The notes under the pieces are model-generated. The model had not been told where the DNA came from and searched no databases. It saw nothing but the letters and a program-made list of their open reading frames with translations. Made by a program: the position numbers and the translations under genes. Positions 1 to 13,207 of a stretch of DNA of 64,000 nt are shown one piece after another. Numbering within the stretch: position 1 is the stretch's first letter; the number at the start of each line of letters is the position of its first letter. The stretch is from Nannobrachium achirus (lineage: Eukaryota; Chordata; Actinopteri; Myctophiformes; Myctophidae): contig OY997655.1 of assembly GCA_963921795.1 (NCBI GenBank), forward strand, positions 10,442,583-10,506,582, in the 5' to 3' direction.

Positions 1-1
1 C

Positions 2-832
2 AAAACAGAAATGGATGTAGAGGAATGTCCACCACAACCAACTGGTGATTCACACCGTTCTGAATCTGACACTGAAGACAGTGACGAGTGGGGGGAGACC
101 AAAGAATACAAGACAGCTTTAAACACACTGGAATCACACACAGCCCAAAATATGGAAGGACAAAGACTGCCTTTGAGTAAAAATCTGACCAAGGACCCGA
201 AATCACCAAAACAAACTAAGTGTCACACAGAGAAGAAATACCTTGATTGTAAAGACTGTGGCAAGATGTTTAATTGTAAGGGCAACCTGAAGGTTCACAC
301 AAGGATCCATACAGGTGAAAAGCCTTTTATGTGTACAGTCTGTGGCAAAGGTTTTAGCCAGAAGAGCAGTCTGAAAATACACATGAGAACTCACACAGGT
401 GAGAAGCCCTTTACTTGCACAATTTGTGGCAAAGGTTGTAGTATCAAGACTGATCTCGAAAGACACATGCAGACACATACAGGGAAAAGGCCCTTTACTT
501 GTACAGTTTGCGGAAAAGGCTGTATTCACAAACAGCATCTACAAAATCACATGATGACTCATACAGAGGAAAAACCCTTTACTTGTACAGTTTGTAGCAA
601 AGGTTTTACTAACACATGCATTTTAAAAACACACATGTTGACTCATACAGAGGAAAAACCCTTTACATGTACAGTTTGTGGCAAAGGTTGTAGTGTGAAA
701 AGTAACCTGAAAAGGCACATGATGACTCATACAGGGGAAAAACCCTATAGTTGCTTAGTTTGTGGCAAAGGCTATTCTAAAACAAGTTATCTGAAAATAC
801 ACACGAGGAGTCATACGTATGGGAAACAATAA
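2..832 (+). CDS. ZnfA, C2H2 zinc-finger gene, exon 2 (5' end outside window)
   Basis: This is the last exon of a KRAB-less C2H2 zinc-finger gene. The frame is open from base 2 and aligns with the exon 2 of the five downstream paralogues, so upstream exon sequence is missing. An acidic Ser/Asp/Glu-rich tether ([10 protein letters not shown]) of about 75 residues precedes seven C2H2 fingers. Linkers are TGEKPF, TGKRPF or TEEKPF. Fingers 3, 4 and 6 have Cys where the family usually has the core Phe (CGKGC). The last finger has Tyr there (CGKGY). The stop TAA at 830-832 lies inside an AATAAA string. The product is expected to be a nuclear sequence-specific DNA-binding protein; its target is unknown. 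Confidence 0.88.
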   Translation, partial: KTEMDVEECPPQPTGDSHRSESDTEDSDEWGETKEYKTALNTLESHTAQNMEGQRLPLSKNLTKDPKSPKQTKCHTEKKYLDCKDCGKMFNCKGNLKVHTRIHTGEKPFMCTVCGKGFSQKSSLKIHMRTHTGEKPFTCTICGKGCSIKTDLERHMQTHTGKRPFTCTVCGKGCIHKQHLQNHMMTHTEEKPFTCTVCSKGFTNTCILKTHMLTHTEEKPFTCTVCGKGCSVKSNLKRHMMTHTGEKPYSCLVCGKGYSKTSYLKIHTRSHTYGKQ

Positions 833-1391
833 AACCTCTAGAGATATGAGGATTGATATAGAGAAGCATGCTCTCTCTGCAAACCCTGCCAAATACAAAT
901 GCTGTCTAACTCTATGCCTGAACAATATGAGTTTTGTATTCTTGAATATGCATACAATATCCTAATTGAGCAATGGCTGCTATGTTTTAATGCATATACT
1001 GTAAGGTTTAGCATCTCGCCACAGTCAGAAACCAAACTGGCCAAGTGTATCCTCAAAGACAGAACAAAATACAACAAAACAGAGGTAAATACTTTTTGGA
1101 AAGTGGGGAAACACTTTGAAGGAGGTACTGTTTAGATGCAAATGGAAATGTAATGATCTATTTACATACATACATTACAGTATAATAACTTAATTATCTG
1201 TGAAAATTATGGGACTGTTTTGAAAGGGATATTGTGAGAATTATCTATAGGTATGTGTAAATGTACCAACTAAATGCCTGTGATTTCTTTGACAAAAGTG
1301 AAAAGTGAAATGTTAGAGATGTGAATTCAATGAGACACAGTCTCACACAACCATGATTAGGCCAAAGTGTTTTCAGCTGATGTTAAAAGGC

Positions 1392-1397
1392 AATAAA
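1392..1397 (+). promoter_or_regulatory. Candidate poly(A) signal of ZnfA
   Basis: AATAAA in the context GGCAATAAACATAAGC. The same context recurs 3' of ZnfB at 6670-6675, which supports a shared 3'UTR. No other gene is seen between 833 and 1815; that stretch is 3' flank shared in part with ZnfB and ZnfC. Confidence 0.4.
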
Positions 1398-1814
1398 CAT
1401 AAGCATGGACATTCTGAACATGACTGCAGTTTTTTAAGTGTGAGATCACTGCTGCTGGCTACTCGGTGTAATGCCCAGGCAACATGATGCTTATAGCAGC
1501 TAGATTTTAAACTTTAAAGTCCTGTTAGATATGGGCTTAATATTGATTACATCAGGGATATCCATATATAAGCAAAAAGGGATTCTGTTCAAAGCGGAAT
1601 GTCAGAGTGGCAACGGTAACCATAGCCCGTAATAAAGTGTACACGCCCAGACAGACAGAGTAAGCATGTGCCGTTTCACATACTAAACTGCAACCTTCGG
1701 TCACAATAACATATCTCTTAGCAAAATAGCACGCATGCGTGTCCCGTTGGAAGCCGGTTGATTTGACATAAGTGTTGCATGCCACCAAAACTGGGAGGAG
1801 TAGCGCAGGAAAAA

Positions 1815-2197
1815 AAGTTTACCTAGGAGACAATGGAAGATGGAATAAAGTGGGACCAGTACTATAGTCTGGTTTACTTAGGAGACAATGGAATATGGAA
1901 TACACTTTATTCCATATTCATACTACCACTCCAACAGAATCCCCTTTTTCCTAGTACTGTAGTCTGGTTAGGAGACAATGGAATATGGAATTAATATGGA
2001 ATTAAGTGGGACCAGTACTATAGTCTGGTTAGGAGACAATAGAAGGTGGAATAAAGTGGGACCAGTACTATAGTCTGGTTGGTACTATAGTCTGGTTAGG
2101 AGACATTGGAAGATGGAATAAGGTGGGACCAGTACTATAGTCTGGTTAGGAGACAATGGAAGATGGAATAAAGTGGGACCAGTACTATAGTATTGTT
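1815..2197. repeat. Minisatellite with units of about 50 bp
   Basis: Imperfect tandem units contain GGAGACAATGGAAGATGG, AATAAAGTGGGACC and AGTACTATAGTCTGGTTA. About six to seven partial or whole units are present. One or two units recur at 7180-7247, 16855-16965 and 32390-32505, always in zinc-finger 3' flanks, so copy number varies between the duplicated units. Confidence 0.75.
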
Positions 2198-2563
2198 GTC
2201 CTTAGGGAAAACAAGCCTTGCAGATTGCACACCGAGTATCCCAGAATGGTTGTGCACTGACTGACATTGAGTCTCATTGCACACAGAGTAGGTCTTTGGG
2301 ACATGCACTATAAAATCAGTATACCATTCCCTGAGTGGAATGAGAACTATTGATACTATTCACCACATGTTTGTCATGCATGGATTGTAACTCCTTCCCT
2401 CCTGCATTGGCAGCTCCAGGTTAGATTTAAGAGACTGCATAAACTACCTGGAGGAAGTTGATGGGCTTTCTCTCCACTGCCACAGAACATGATAGAACAG
2501 AAATACTCTCAGTTACCTGGAGACAGATTTTCACACCAAAGGTGTTCCTTGTTATTTCTCTGT

Positions 2564-3420
2564 TTTAGCAAAACAATACAAAAATGACATGACATATGGC
2601 CCAAGTGTGTGCCACCAAAACTATGGGAGGAGTAGCGTAGGGCAGCAAAAAAGGTTACTTAGGAGACAATGGAAGATGGAATAACGTCGGACCAGTCAAA
2701 CTAAATTCTGGGCCCTGGGGAAAAGCATTCCCTGTGGGGTCCCCAATTAATGTTCTTCATAGGGGGGTAAGTAAATCAACAGCATCCCCACGTGAACTAT
2801 AGAAAGTATATCAAGATTTAAGCCCACATTCCCACAATGGTAATGCAGATCACACCACTTCACACATACACATCATGTACTACAGAGAATGGCAATGCAA
2901 ATGCTGTCATTGTTATTGATAACTCTTACTATTGTCTGTCTGTCTCTGTCACTCTCTGTCTCACTTCTTATCACTCACTCCATCTCTGCCCATTGTCATT
3001 AAAGGTTAAAGTATGAAGGGAGGGTGGCTAATTGTCCATTGATCGGTCAAGTGGGAATGGTGAGACTTCTTTGTAGTTCAATCGCTCTGCTGGTCAATAG
3101 AAGATGCAAATTGAGGACAAGAATGTTCTCAGTATTCATGATGCCTCCATTGAAGGCTATACTAAAACAAGTTATCTGAAAATACACATGCAGAGTCATA
3201 CGTAAGGGCTAACAATAAACCTCTAGAGACATGAGCATTGATATTGAGAAGCATGCGTTGGGAACCTCACTGTGTTTTGTAAAGGCTAATGTTTATTCTT
3301 TTATACCTGGAACTTTTGTCTTAAATAAATGTTTCATAGCTGTTTATTTTTCTGTGTACATAATTTCAGGACAGTTATCAAAATATATGTGATTCACCTC
3401 CGTTATTTCTTTAATGCTAC
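2564..3420. repeat. Duplicated intergenic spacer block, copy 1
   Basis: This block is nearly identical to 11803-12661, and its right part also matches 27100-27465. It holds no gene except a terminal-finger relic. It belongs to the tandem zinc-finger repeat unit, not to a transposon. Confidence 0.75.
3155..3205 (+). pseudogene. Orphan terminal-finger relic
   Basis: The sequence encodes the last half finger of this family ([16 protein letters not shown] then TAA) without the Cys knuckle. It is followed by the usual AACAATAAACCTC tail. Equivalent relics lie at 12402, 16493, 27208 and 32018. Confidence 0.65.
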
Positions 3421-3425
3421 ACAGT

Positions 3426-3624
3426 AAAAAAAAAAAAAAAAAAAAAGCCTGCTTTGGTGGTCACTGCACACAGTGTACATATGTGCATAGAGGCAAACAT
3501 GCAAAGACAGCCCCCCTATGAATTATTGTACATGTTTGTAATTGTTTTGTATAATTCTATGTTGACGTTAACAAATGCCTAAATTTGAAAACGGGCAATG
3601 TTAAAAAAAAAAAAAAAAAAAAAA
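3426..3624. repeat. Two poly(A) tracts and intervening AT-rich DNA
   Basis: A-runs of about 21-22 bases lie at 3426-3446 and 3603-3624. They could mark retroposon tails, but no target duplication was seen. Confidence 0.5.
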
Positions 3625-3654
3625 GGCTTTAAACCAAAGACAGCGTAATGTATT

Positions 3655-3780
3655 GCCTGACAGTGTACTGAAGTTAGTTGAACATAACGTTCTCCTGACA
3701 GTGTACTGAAGTTAGTTGAACATAACGTTCTCCCTAATCCTAATAGTATGACATAACATTCTCCCTAATCCTAATAGTAT
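3655..3780. repeat. Short tandem duplications upstream of ZnfB
   Basis: A unit of about 40 bp beginning CCTGACAGTGTACTG and ending CATAACGTTCTC occurs twice. A CTCCCTAATCCTAATAGTAT block then also occurs twice. A single diverged version lies upstream of ZnfF near 28680. Confidence 0.6.
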
Positions 3781-4059
3781 TTGTTAAAGTATTGTTTGAT
3801 GACTGAGAATAACTGACCAATATCAGGCCAGTGATTCATTGTAAATCTTAGCTCGCGGGTAAATTGTTAGATCACATATCCTACTTTAAGAAGCTTTACT
3901 TTGGCACATTTAGGTTCACGATAAGAATGAATGGACCATTGTAAAGTTCAATCAAATGTCAAATTGTGGAGTCTAGTCAAAGAATGTATTTTGTATGAGT
4001 TTAAATGCATTCAAATGTGCATGGAGTGTTCATCTATTGGCCAGTTTATATCTATTGTT

Positions 4060-4192
4060 GCCCCACCCCCTCCTCTGATTGGTCCATCAGACTCACAGTT
4101 GAGTATTTAGCAGCGCTCTGTTTATGTTTGGTCACACTTTAGTCTCTGCAAGTTGTTAAGGGCTGAACTAAACTACAAGCTAGCTTTGAGAA
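4060..4192 (+). promoter_or_regulatory. ZnfB promoter and 5'UTR (CACCC plus reverse CCAAT box)
   Basis: CCCCACCCCCTCCT is followed by CTGATTGG, a reverse CCAAT box at 4078-4082, 115 bp before the ATG. No TATA box is visible. The same arrangement and 115-bp spacing recur before ZnfC and ZnfD and, with different spacing, before ZnfF. The start is in good context (GAGAAATGG). Confidence 0.55.
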
Positions 4193-4361
4193 ATGGCATT
4201 ACTACAAACACTGAAGTCCTTGGTCAATGAGCGACTATCTGCAGCTGCTGAAGAGATACTTGGGACCGTTGGACAAATCGTAACAGAGTACGAGGACGAA
4301 GCTTTGTACTTGAAGCAAGAAATTGACCGCCAAAGCAGACTACTGGATATATACAGAGCAG
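4193..4361 (+). CDS. ZnfB exon 1 (N-terminal helical domain)
   Basis: 56 codons plus one base, ending at donor CAG|GTTGGT. The N-terminus (MALLQTLKSLVNERLSA, then EYEDEALYLKQEIDRQ) is a predicted amphipathic helix or short coiled coil. It resembles the N-terminal exon of many teleost KRAB-less zinc-finger proteins, where it is presumed to mediate protein contacts. The phase-1 donor joins exon 2 at 5114 through a GAC (Asp) codon and keeps the frame open. Confidence 0.85.
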
Positions 4362-5113
4362 GTTGGTACAATTACTAAAACAATCTCTTTCACATTCTCG
4401 TAAGAGAAAGAGTTTCAGAGTTAATAATATGTTTAACTGTATTCAATTATAGTGAGATCACACACTGTGGTTATCCATGGTGAGTTATTTGTGAGGATTA
4501 GTTATAGTTAAGCCATGTTAATTCCTCACTTGTTGTCATAGTTTTCTCTGTTAACATAACCAGACAAACAGCATCACAGAATGTACCTCTAATAGTGCTA
4601 TGTTGTTTTTGTCATGTTTCAAACAAAGGTGATGTATGCGCTGTCATCTAAAGTATATGAACATACTAGTGGGCCCTACATCAACCTTGTGCCTTTGAAA
4701 ACATTTCAAAGGTGATGAATGTGCTGCTAGTAAATAAAACAGTATAGCATATTCATGGTTGCCAGTGGTACATTGAGACAAACAAAACGACTGTAGCTGA
4801 TAAACTCAATAATATGTGTGATTTAGATTTGGTGATGTACAATGCTAGCAATGATCCTAGTGGCCACAATTCAGTTTAGGGTGATCATTGCCATTGTTTG
4901 AGAGCGTTTCCAAGTTCCATGACAGTGGTTAACTAAATTACAGTAGCTGCATCCTATAATAAATATACAGACATTTACATATCTTGCTAATTAAAAAGTG
5001 AATATCATTCACACTAGAAACACAACCATGGTCAGAACAAGTCAGATGTGGTTCCAACAAAAGAAGAAGTTACCCCAGTTTAATAGTTCTATCTCATGTT
5101 ATCTTTTTTCTAG

Positions 5114-5988
5114 ACATCCTGCGACTCCCTTTGTGTAAAGAGGTGGTTTACCCTGGACAGCAGAATATGAACTCCAGTCTGGTCCAGGAGGAACCACATC
5201 CTCTACAGATTAAAGAGGAACAAGAGGAGCTGCTTCTAAGACCAGACGAGGGGTTGACATTACTAGCAGTGAAAAGGGAAGATGACAGTGAAAACAGAGA
5301 GACAGTGCCTGTAACCATCACCTCAGCTGAACACATGAAAACGGAAACTGATGTAGATGAATGTCCACCACAACCAACTAGTGATTCACACCGTTCTGAA
5401 TCTGACACTGAAGACAGTGATGAGTGGGAGGAGACCAAACAATACCAGACAGCTTTAAACACACTGGAATCACACACAGCCCAAAATATGGAAGGACAAA
5501 GACTGTCGTTGAGTAAAAATCTGACCCAGGACCCGAAATCACCAAAACAAACTAAGTGTCATACAGAGAAGAAATACCTTGATTGTAAAGACTGTGGCAA
5601 GATGTTTAATTGTAAGGGCACTCTGAAGGTTCACACAAGGATTCATACAGGGGAATACCCTTTTAATTGTACAGTTTGTGGTAAAGGCTGTAGTCAAATT
5701 AGCACTCTAAAAATTCACATGTACATTCACACAGGTGAAAAGCCTTTTACGTGTACAGTCTGTGGCAAAGGTTTTAGTCAGAAGGGCAGTCTGAAAATAC
5801 ACATGAGGACTCACACAGGTGAAAAGCCCTGTACTTGTACAGTATGTGGCAAAGGCTTTATTAACGTAGACCATCTAAAACAACACATGATGACTCATAC
5901 AGGTGAAAAGCCCTTTACTTGTTCAATTTGTGGGAAATGTTTTAGTCAGAAGAGCAATCTGACAACACACACGAGGAGTCATACGTAA
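5114..5988 (+). CDS. ZnfB exon 2: acidic tether and five C2H2 fingers
   Basis: The exon begins after acceptor TTTTTTCTAG. Joined to exon 1 across a 752-bp intron it gives a 347-residue protein. The tether carries [17 protein letters not shown] and an acidic [10 protein letters not shown] segment. Three psi-K-x-E strings (IKEE, VKRE, MKTE) could be SUMO sites. Five C2H2 fingers follow. Finger 2 has Cys at the core Phe position. The stop TAA comes directly after the fifth finger (RSHT), and the DNA behind it still encodes broken fingers, so the gene was shortened from a longer array. The intron has lost 23 bp present in ZnfC and ZnfD. Expected role: nuclear DNA binding. Confidence 0.85.
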
Positions 5989-6390
5989 GGACTGATATCG
6001 AAAGACACATGCAGACACATACAGGGAAAAGGCCCTTTACTTGTACAATTTGCGGAAAGGGCTGTATTCACAAACAGCATCTACAAAATCACATGATGAC
6101 TCATACAGGGGAAAAACCCTTTACTTGCACCGTATGTGACAAAGGCTTTATTGACACATGTAGGCTGAACCTACACACGATGACTCATACAGGGGAAAAA
6201 CCATTTAATTGTACAGTTTGTGGCAAAGGTTTTACTAACACACGTATTTTAAAAACACACACACAATGACTCATACAGGGGAAAAGCCCTTTACATGTAC
6301 AGCTTGTGGCAAAGGTTGTAGTGTAAAAAGTAATCTGAAAAGACACATGATGACTCATACAAGGGAAAACGCTGTTACTTGCACAGTTTG
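5989..6390 (+). pseudogene. Fossil fingers behind the ZnfB stop
   Basis: Just after the stop the sequence re-enters a finger at RTDIERHMQTH in another frame and continues through three recognisable fingers. The frame then breaks at an expanded ACACACACAC run near 6250. A further finger follows in a third frame ([15 protein letters not shown]), ending at TGA in TCTV. ZnfA has the same fingers intact. The matching block lies at 10605-11010. Confidence 0.8.
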
Positions 6391-7318
6391 AAGCATGCTT
6401 TTGGAAGCTTTCTACAAATCCTGCCAAATACAAATGCTGTCTATGAAACATAAGAGCATTGTATTCATGAAGATACATACAATATCCTAATAGAGCAATG
6501 ATGAGCTGACAGGTTGCTATTTTTTACTCACTGTTGTTAGGACTGTCAAATGATTATGAAATCGAAATAAATTGTCTAAAACGTGAAATGTTACAGATGT
6601 GAATTCAATGAGCCAATGTCTCACACAATCATGATTAGGCCAAAGTGATTTCAACTGGTGTTAAAAGGCAATAAACATAAGCATGTACATTCTGAACATG
6701 GCTACAGTTTATTAAGTGGAGGATCAATGCTGCTGGACACTCAGTCCAATTAATGCAAAAAGACAACATAATGCTTTATAGCAGCTAGACCTTCATTAGT
6801 CTTTAAACTTTGAAGTCATGTTAGATATGGGCTTAATATTGATGACATCAGGGATCTCCTTTATGCCCATACATGGAGGTCCCTGTCTGAACTAGCCACA
6901 CAAATATGGGCTGTCTTCCTCCATATATGGGCATTCCCATATTTAGTCCATAAATGGGCATAAAAGGGATTCTGTTGAGAGTGGTTCAGAAGACATCACA
7001 GTGATGTCAAAGCGGGAAACCCATAGACTCGTAGAGAAAGTGTACACGCCCAGACAGACAGACAACGTCAGCATGTGCCGTTTCACATACTAAGTAAGCT
7101 GTGACCTTCGGTCGCAATAACATATCTCTTAGCGTGGCACCAAAACTGTGGGAGGAGTAGCGTAGCGCAGCAAAAAAGTTTACTTAGGAGACAATGGAAG
7201 ATGGAATAAAGTGGGGCCAGTACTATAGTCTGGTTAGGAGACAATGGCGTCCGTTGCCACAACAGGCATGTAAAGAGACAGTCACAGCAGCTAACTGACT
7301 TTTTTTTATTTCATTCTC
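6391..7318. repeat. ZnfB 3' flank with dispersed ATATGGGC block
   Basis: No gene is seen. A candidate AATAAA lies at 6670-6675. The part at 6820-6980 (GGGCTTAATATTGATGAC, then TATGGGCATAAAAGGGATTC) recurs near 1528, 11450, 20340, 37605 and 43615. The stretch to 7247 matches 11460-11760. One minisatellite unit sits at 7180-7247. Confidence 0.6.
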
Positions 7319-7335
7319 AGTTTATATCTATTGTT

Positions 7336-7468
7336 GCCCCACCCCCTCCTCTGATTGGTCCATCAGACTCACAGTTGAGTATTTAGCAGCGCTCGGTTTA
7401 TGTTTGGTCACACTTTAGTCTCTGCAAGTTGTTAAGGGCTGAACTAAACTACAAGCTAGCTTTGAGAA
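7336..7468 (+). promoter_or_regulatory. ZnfC promoter and 5'UTR
   Basis: CCCCACCCCCTCCT and a reverse CCAAT box (7354-7358) lie 115 bp before the ATG, as in ZnfB. Homology to ZnfB begins abruptly at about 7318, marking a duplication edge. Confidence 0.55.
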
Positions 7469-7637
7469 ATGGCTTTACTACAAACACTGAAGTCCTTAGT
7501 CAATGAGCGACTATCTGCAGCTGCTGAAGAGATACTTGGGACCGTTGGACAAATCGTAACAGAGTACGAGGACGAAGCTTTGTACTTGAAGCAAGAAATT
7601 GACCGCCAAAGCAGACTACTGGATACATACAGAGCAG
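7469..7637 (+). CDS. ZnfC exon 1
   Basis: 56 codons plus one base. It differs from ZnfB at very few positions, for example Thr for Ile in the DTYRA end. The donor CAG|GTTGGT matches, and the splice to 8413 keeps the frame. The 775-bp intron is nearly identical to those of ZnfB and ZnfD. Confidence 0.85.
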
Positions 7638-8412
7638 GTTGGTACAATTACTAAAACAATCTCTTTCACATTCTCGTAAGAGAAAGAGTTTCAGAGTTAA
7701 TAATATGTTTAACTGTATTCAATTATAGTGAGATCACACACTGTGGTTATCCATGGTGAGTTATTTGTGAGGATTAGTTATAGTTAAGCCATGTTAATTC
7801 CTCACTTGTTGTCTGGGCTCAACACTAATTTGCACAATAGTTTTCTCTGTTAACATAACCAGGCAAACAGCATCACAGAATGTACCTCTAATAGTGCTAT
7901 GTTGTTTTTGTCATGTTTCAAACAAAGGTGATGTATGCGCTGTCATCTAAAGTATATGAACATACTAGTGGGCCCTACATCAACCTTGTGCCTTTGAAAA
8001 CATTTCAAAGGTGATGAATGTGCTGCTAGTAAATAAAACAGTATAGCATATTCATGGTTGCCAGTGGTACATTGAGACAAACAAAACGACTGTAGCTGAT
8101 AAACTCAATAATATGTGTGATTTAGATTTGGTGATGTACAATGCTAGCAATGATCCTAGTGGCCACAATTCAGTTTAGGGTGATCATTGCCATTGTTTGA
8201 GAGCGTTTCCAAGTTCCATGACAGTGGTTAACTAAATTACAGTAGCTGCATCCTATAATAAATATACAGACATTTACATATCTTGCTAATTAAAAAGTGA
8301 ATATCATTCACACTAGAAACACAACCATGGTCAGAACAAGTCAGATGTGGTTCCAACAAAAGAAGAAGTTACCCCAGTTTAATAGTTCTATCTCATGTTA
8401 TCTTTTTTCTAG

Positions 8413-9185
8413 ACATCCTGCGACTCCCTTTGTGTAAAGAGGTGGTTTACCCTGGACAGCAGAATATGAACTCCAGTCTGGTCCAGGAGGAACCACATCC
8501 TCTACAGATTAAAGAGGAACAAGAGGAGCTGCTTCTAAGACCAGACGAGGGGTTGACATTACTAGCAGTGAAAAGGGAAGATGACAGTGAAAACAGAGAG
8601 ACAGTGACTGTAACCATCACCTCAGCTGAACACATGAAAACGGAAACTGATGTAGATGAATGTCCACCACAACCAACTAGTGATTCACACCGTTCTGAAT
8701 ATGACACTGAAGACAGTGATGAGTGGGAGGAGACCAAACAATACCAGACAGCTTTAAACACACTGGAATCACACACAGCCCAAAATATGGAAGGACAAAG
8801 ACTGCCGTTGAGTAAAAATCTGACCCAGGACCCGAAATCACCAAAACAAACTAAGTGTCACAGAGAGAAGAAATACCTTGATTGTAAAGACTGTGGCAAG
8901 ATGTTTAATTGTAAGGGCACTCTGAAGGTTCACACAAGGATTCATACAGGGGAATACCCTTTTAATTGTACAGTTTGTGGTAAAGGATGTAGTCGAATGA
9001 GCCATCTAAAAATACACATGCAGACACACACAGGTGAAAAGCCTTTTACGTGTACAGTCTGTGGCAAAGGTTTTAGTCAGAAGGGCAGTCTGAAAATACA
9101 CATGAGGACTCACACAGGTGAAAAGCCCTGTACTTGTACAGTATGTGGCAAAGGCTTTATTAACGTAGACCATCTAAAACAACAC

Positions 9186-9203
<18 letters not shown>
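8413..9203 (+). CDS. ZnfC exon 2, truncated by an insertion
   Basis: Acceptor TTTTTTCTAG at 8403-8412. Exon 2 is open for the tether and three complete fingers. The fourth finger keeps CTVCGKGF but runs into inserted DNA right after its first His (QHFYHFF, then TAG), which destroys the normal H-x3-H. The predicted product is 319 residues. Finger 2 (SRMSHLKI) matches ZnfD, whereas the rest matches ZnfB, so the gene is a mosaic. The missing part of the exon resumes at 10501. It may still make a three-finger protein, or be dying. Confidence 0.72.
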
Positions 9204-11010
<1,807 letters not shown>

Positions 11011-11763
11011 ATGCTTTTGGAAGCTTTCTACAAATCCTGCCAAATACAAATGCTGTCTATGTCTATGAAACATAAGAGCATTGTATTCATGAAGATACAT
11101 ACAATATCCTAATAGAGCAATGATGAGCTGACAGGCTGCTATTTTTTACTCACTGTTGTTTATAGGACTGTCAAATGATTATGAAATCGAAATAAATTGT
11201 CTAAAACGTGAAATGTTACAGATGTGAATTCAATGAGCCAATGTCTCACACAATCATGATTAGGCCAAAGTGATTTCAACTGGTGTTAAAAGGCAATACA
11301 CATAAGCATGTACATTTTGAACATGGCTGCAGTTTATTAAGTGGAGGATCAATGCTGCTGGACACTCAGTCCAATTAATGCCAAGACAGACAACATAATG
11401 CTTTATAGCAGCTAGACCTTCATTAGTCTTTAAACTTTGAAGTCCTGTTAGATATGGGCGTAATATTGATGACATCAGGGATCTCCTTTATGCCCATACA
11501 TGGAGGTCCCTGTCTGAAGTGAACTAGCCACACAAATATGGGCTGTCTTCCTCCATATATGGGCATTCCCATATTTAGTCTATATATGGGCATAAAAGGG
11601 ATTCTGTTGAGAGTGGTTCAGAAGACATCACAGTGATGTCAAAGCGGGAAACCCATAGACCCGTAGAGAAAGTGTACACGCCCAGACAGACAGACAACAT
11701 CAGCATGTGCCGTTTCACATACTAAGCTGTGACCTTCGGTCGCAATAACATATCTCTTAGCGT

Positions 11764-11800
11764 GCTATATAAGCGCTATATAAATGTACCATTTACCCTG
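11764..11800 (+). repeat. SINE tail fragment
   Basis: AAGCGCTATATAAATG followed by ACCATTTACC matches the 3' end of the SINEs at 38005 and 39293. The tRNA-related part is missing. It sits at the junction between the ZnfC flank and the spacer block. Confidence 0.6.
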
Positions 11801-11802
11801 TT

Positions 11803-12661
11803 ATTTCTGTTTTAGCAAAACAATACAAAAATTACATGACATATGGCCCAAGTGTGTGCCACCAAAACTATGGGAGGAGTAGCATAGCGCAGCAAAAAAG
11901 GTTACTTAGGAGACAATGGAAGATGGAATAAAGTCGGACCAGTCAAACTAAATTCTGGGCCCTGGGGAAAAGCATTCCCCGTGGGGTCCCCAATTAATGT
12001 TCTTCATAGGGGGGTAAGTAAATCAACAGCATCCCCACGTGAACTATAGAAAGTATATCAAGATTTAAGCCCACATTCCCACAATGGTAATGCAGATCAC
12101 ACCACTTCACACATACACATCATGTACTACAGAGAATGGCAATGCAAATGCTGTCATTGTTATTGATAACTCTTACTACTGTCTGTCTGTCTCTGTCACT
12201 CTCTGTCTCACTTCTTATCACTCACTCCATCTCTGCCCATTGTCATTAAAGGTTAAAGTATGAAGGGAGGGTGGCTAATTGTCCATTGATCGGTCAAGTG
12301 GGAATGGTGAGACTTCTTTGTAGTTCAATCTCTCTGCTGGTCAATAGAAGATGCAAATTGAGGACAAGAATGTTCTCAGTATTCATGATGCCTCCATTGA
12401 AGGCTATACTAAAACAAGTTATCTGAAAATACACATGCAGAGTCATACGTAAAGGCTAACAATAAACCTCTAGAGACATGAGAATTGATATTGAGAAGCA
12501 TGCGTTGGGAACCTCACTGTGTTTTGTAAAGGCTAATGTTTATTCTTTTATACCTGGAACTTTTGTCTTAAATAAATGTTTCATAGCTGTTTATTTTTCT
12601 GTGTACATAATTTCAGGACAGTTATCAAAATATATGTGATTCACCTCCGTTATTTCTTTAA
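11803..12661. repeat. Duplicated intergenic spacer block, copy 2
   Basis: Nearly identical to 2564-3420, including the terminal-finger relic at 12402-12452 (GYTKTSYLK, stop TAA). No other gene is seen. Confidence 0.75.
12402..12452 (+). pseudogene. Orphan terminal-finger relic
   Basis: Half finger without the Cys pair, ending HMQSHT and TAA, within the second spacer copy. It is the same relic as at 3155. Confidence 0.6.
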
Positions 12662-12693
12662 ACTGTTTACTTTTCCCATGATTGATTGATTAA

Positions 12694-13207
12694 AGGTATA
12701 TTCAGTGATTGTATTTCATTCAAATAAAAATCTAATTGGTAAATGTTCCATTCATTCTCCTCACTAGAATGTGTGCTGACCATATAAGGACTTCCACCAT
12801 GGACTGTGTTACGAGCATAGCTAGATTCGGTTTTCAGAGGTGGCCAGCCGGTCCTCGACCAATCAGGGTAGAGTATGGCCGTAGTTATGTTATGATGTTT
12901 AGTTATGGTCAAAATAAAAGTTATGAGAACCACAGTCGCACTGAATTAAGAACATCTGCTAAATGCCTAGATTGTAAACTACTGAACACATAAAATGCCA
13001 CAGTCTCGTAGTAAATCAGTATCACATACAGTATATCCTGAAGCTGGAGACGTAGGCCTACCGATATTCAGTGATTGGGTCTAATGATCAAAACGAGAAC
13101 ATTATGGTGGAAGAAATCTATAAAAAACTAAACATTTCCACGCTGTAAGGCCAGTAAGGGACAAGATGACCCCCGGCCATGCACTTTCATTATCACTGAA
13201 TACACCT
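12694..13207. mobile_element. 514-bp MITE with TTAA target duplication
   Basis: Ends AGGTATATTCAGTGAT and ATCACTGAATACACCT are inverted repeats, flanked by TTAA at 12690-12693 and 13208-13211. The paralogous site near 27490 has one TTAA and no element, which proves insertion. TTAA is the signature of piggyBac- or Kolobok-type elements. No transposase is present. Confidence 0.8.

Noticed and set aside
4193..4361. KRAB domain in exon 1 of the zinc-finger genes
   Set aside because: Exon 1 has neither the KRAB A-box pattern nor its length; it matches the fish-type N-terminal helix instead.
5148..5477. Open frames on the minus strand opposite the tethers and fingers of each zinc-finger exon
   Set aside because: They mirror the coding strand at the same positions in every paralogue, have no domain and no start or splice context; codon-bias shadows.
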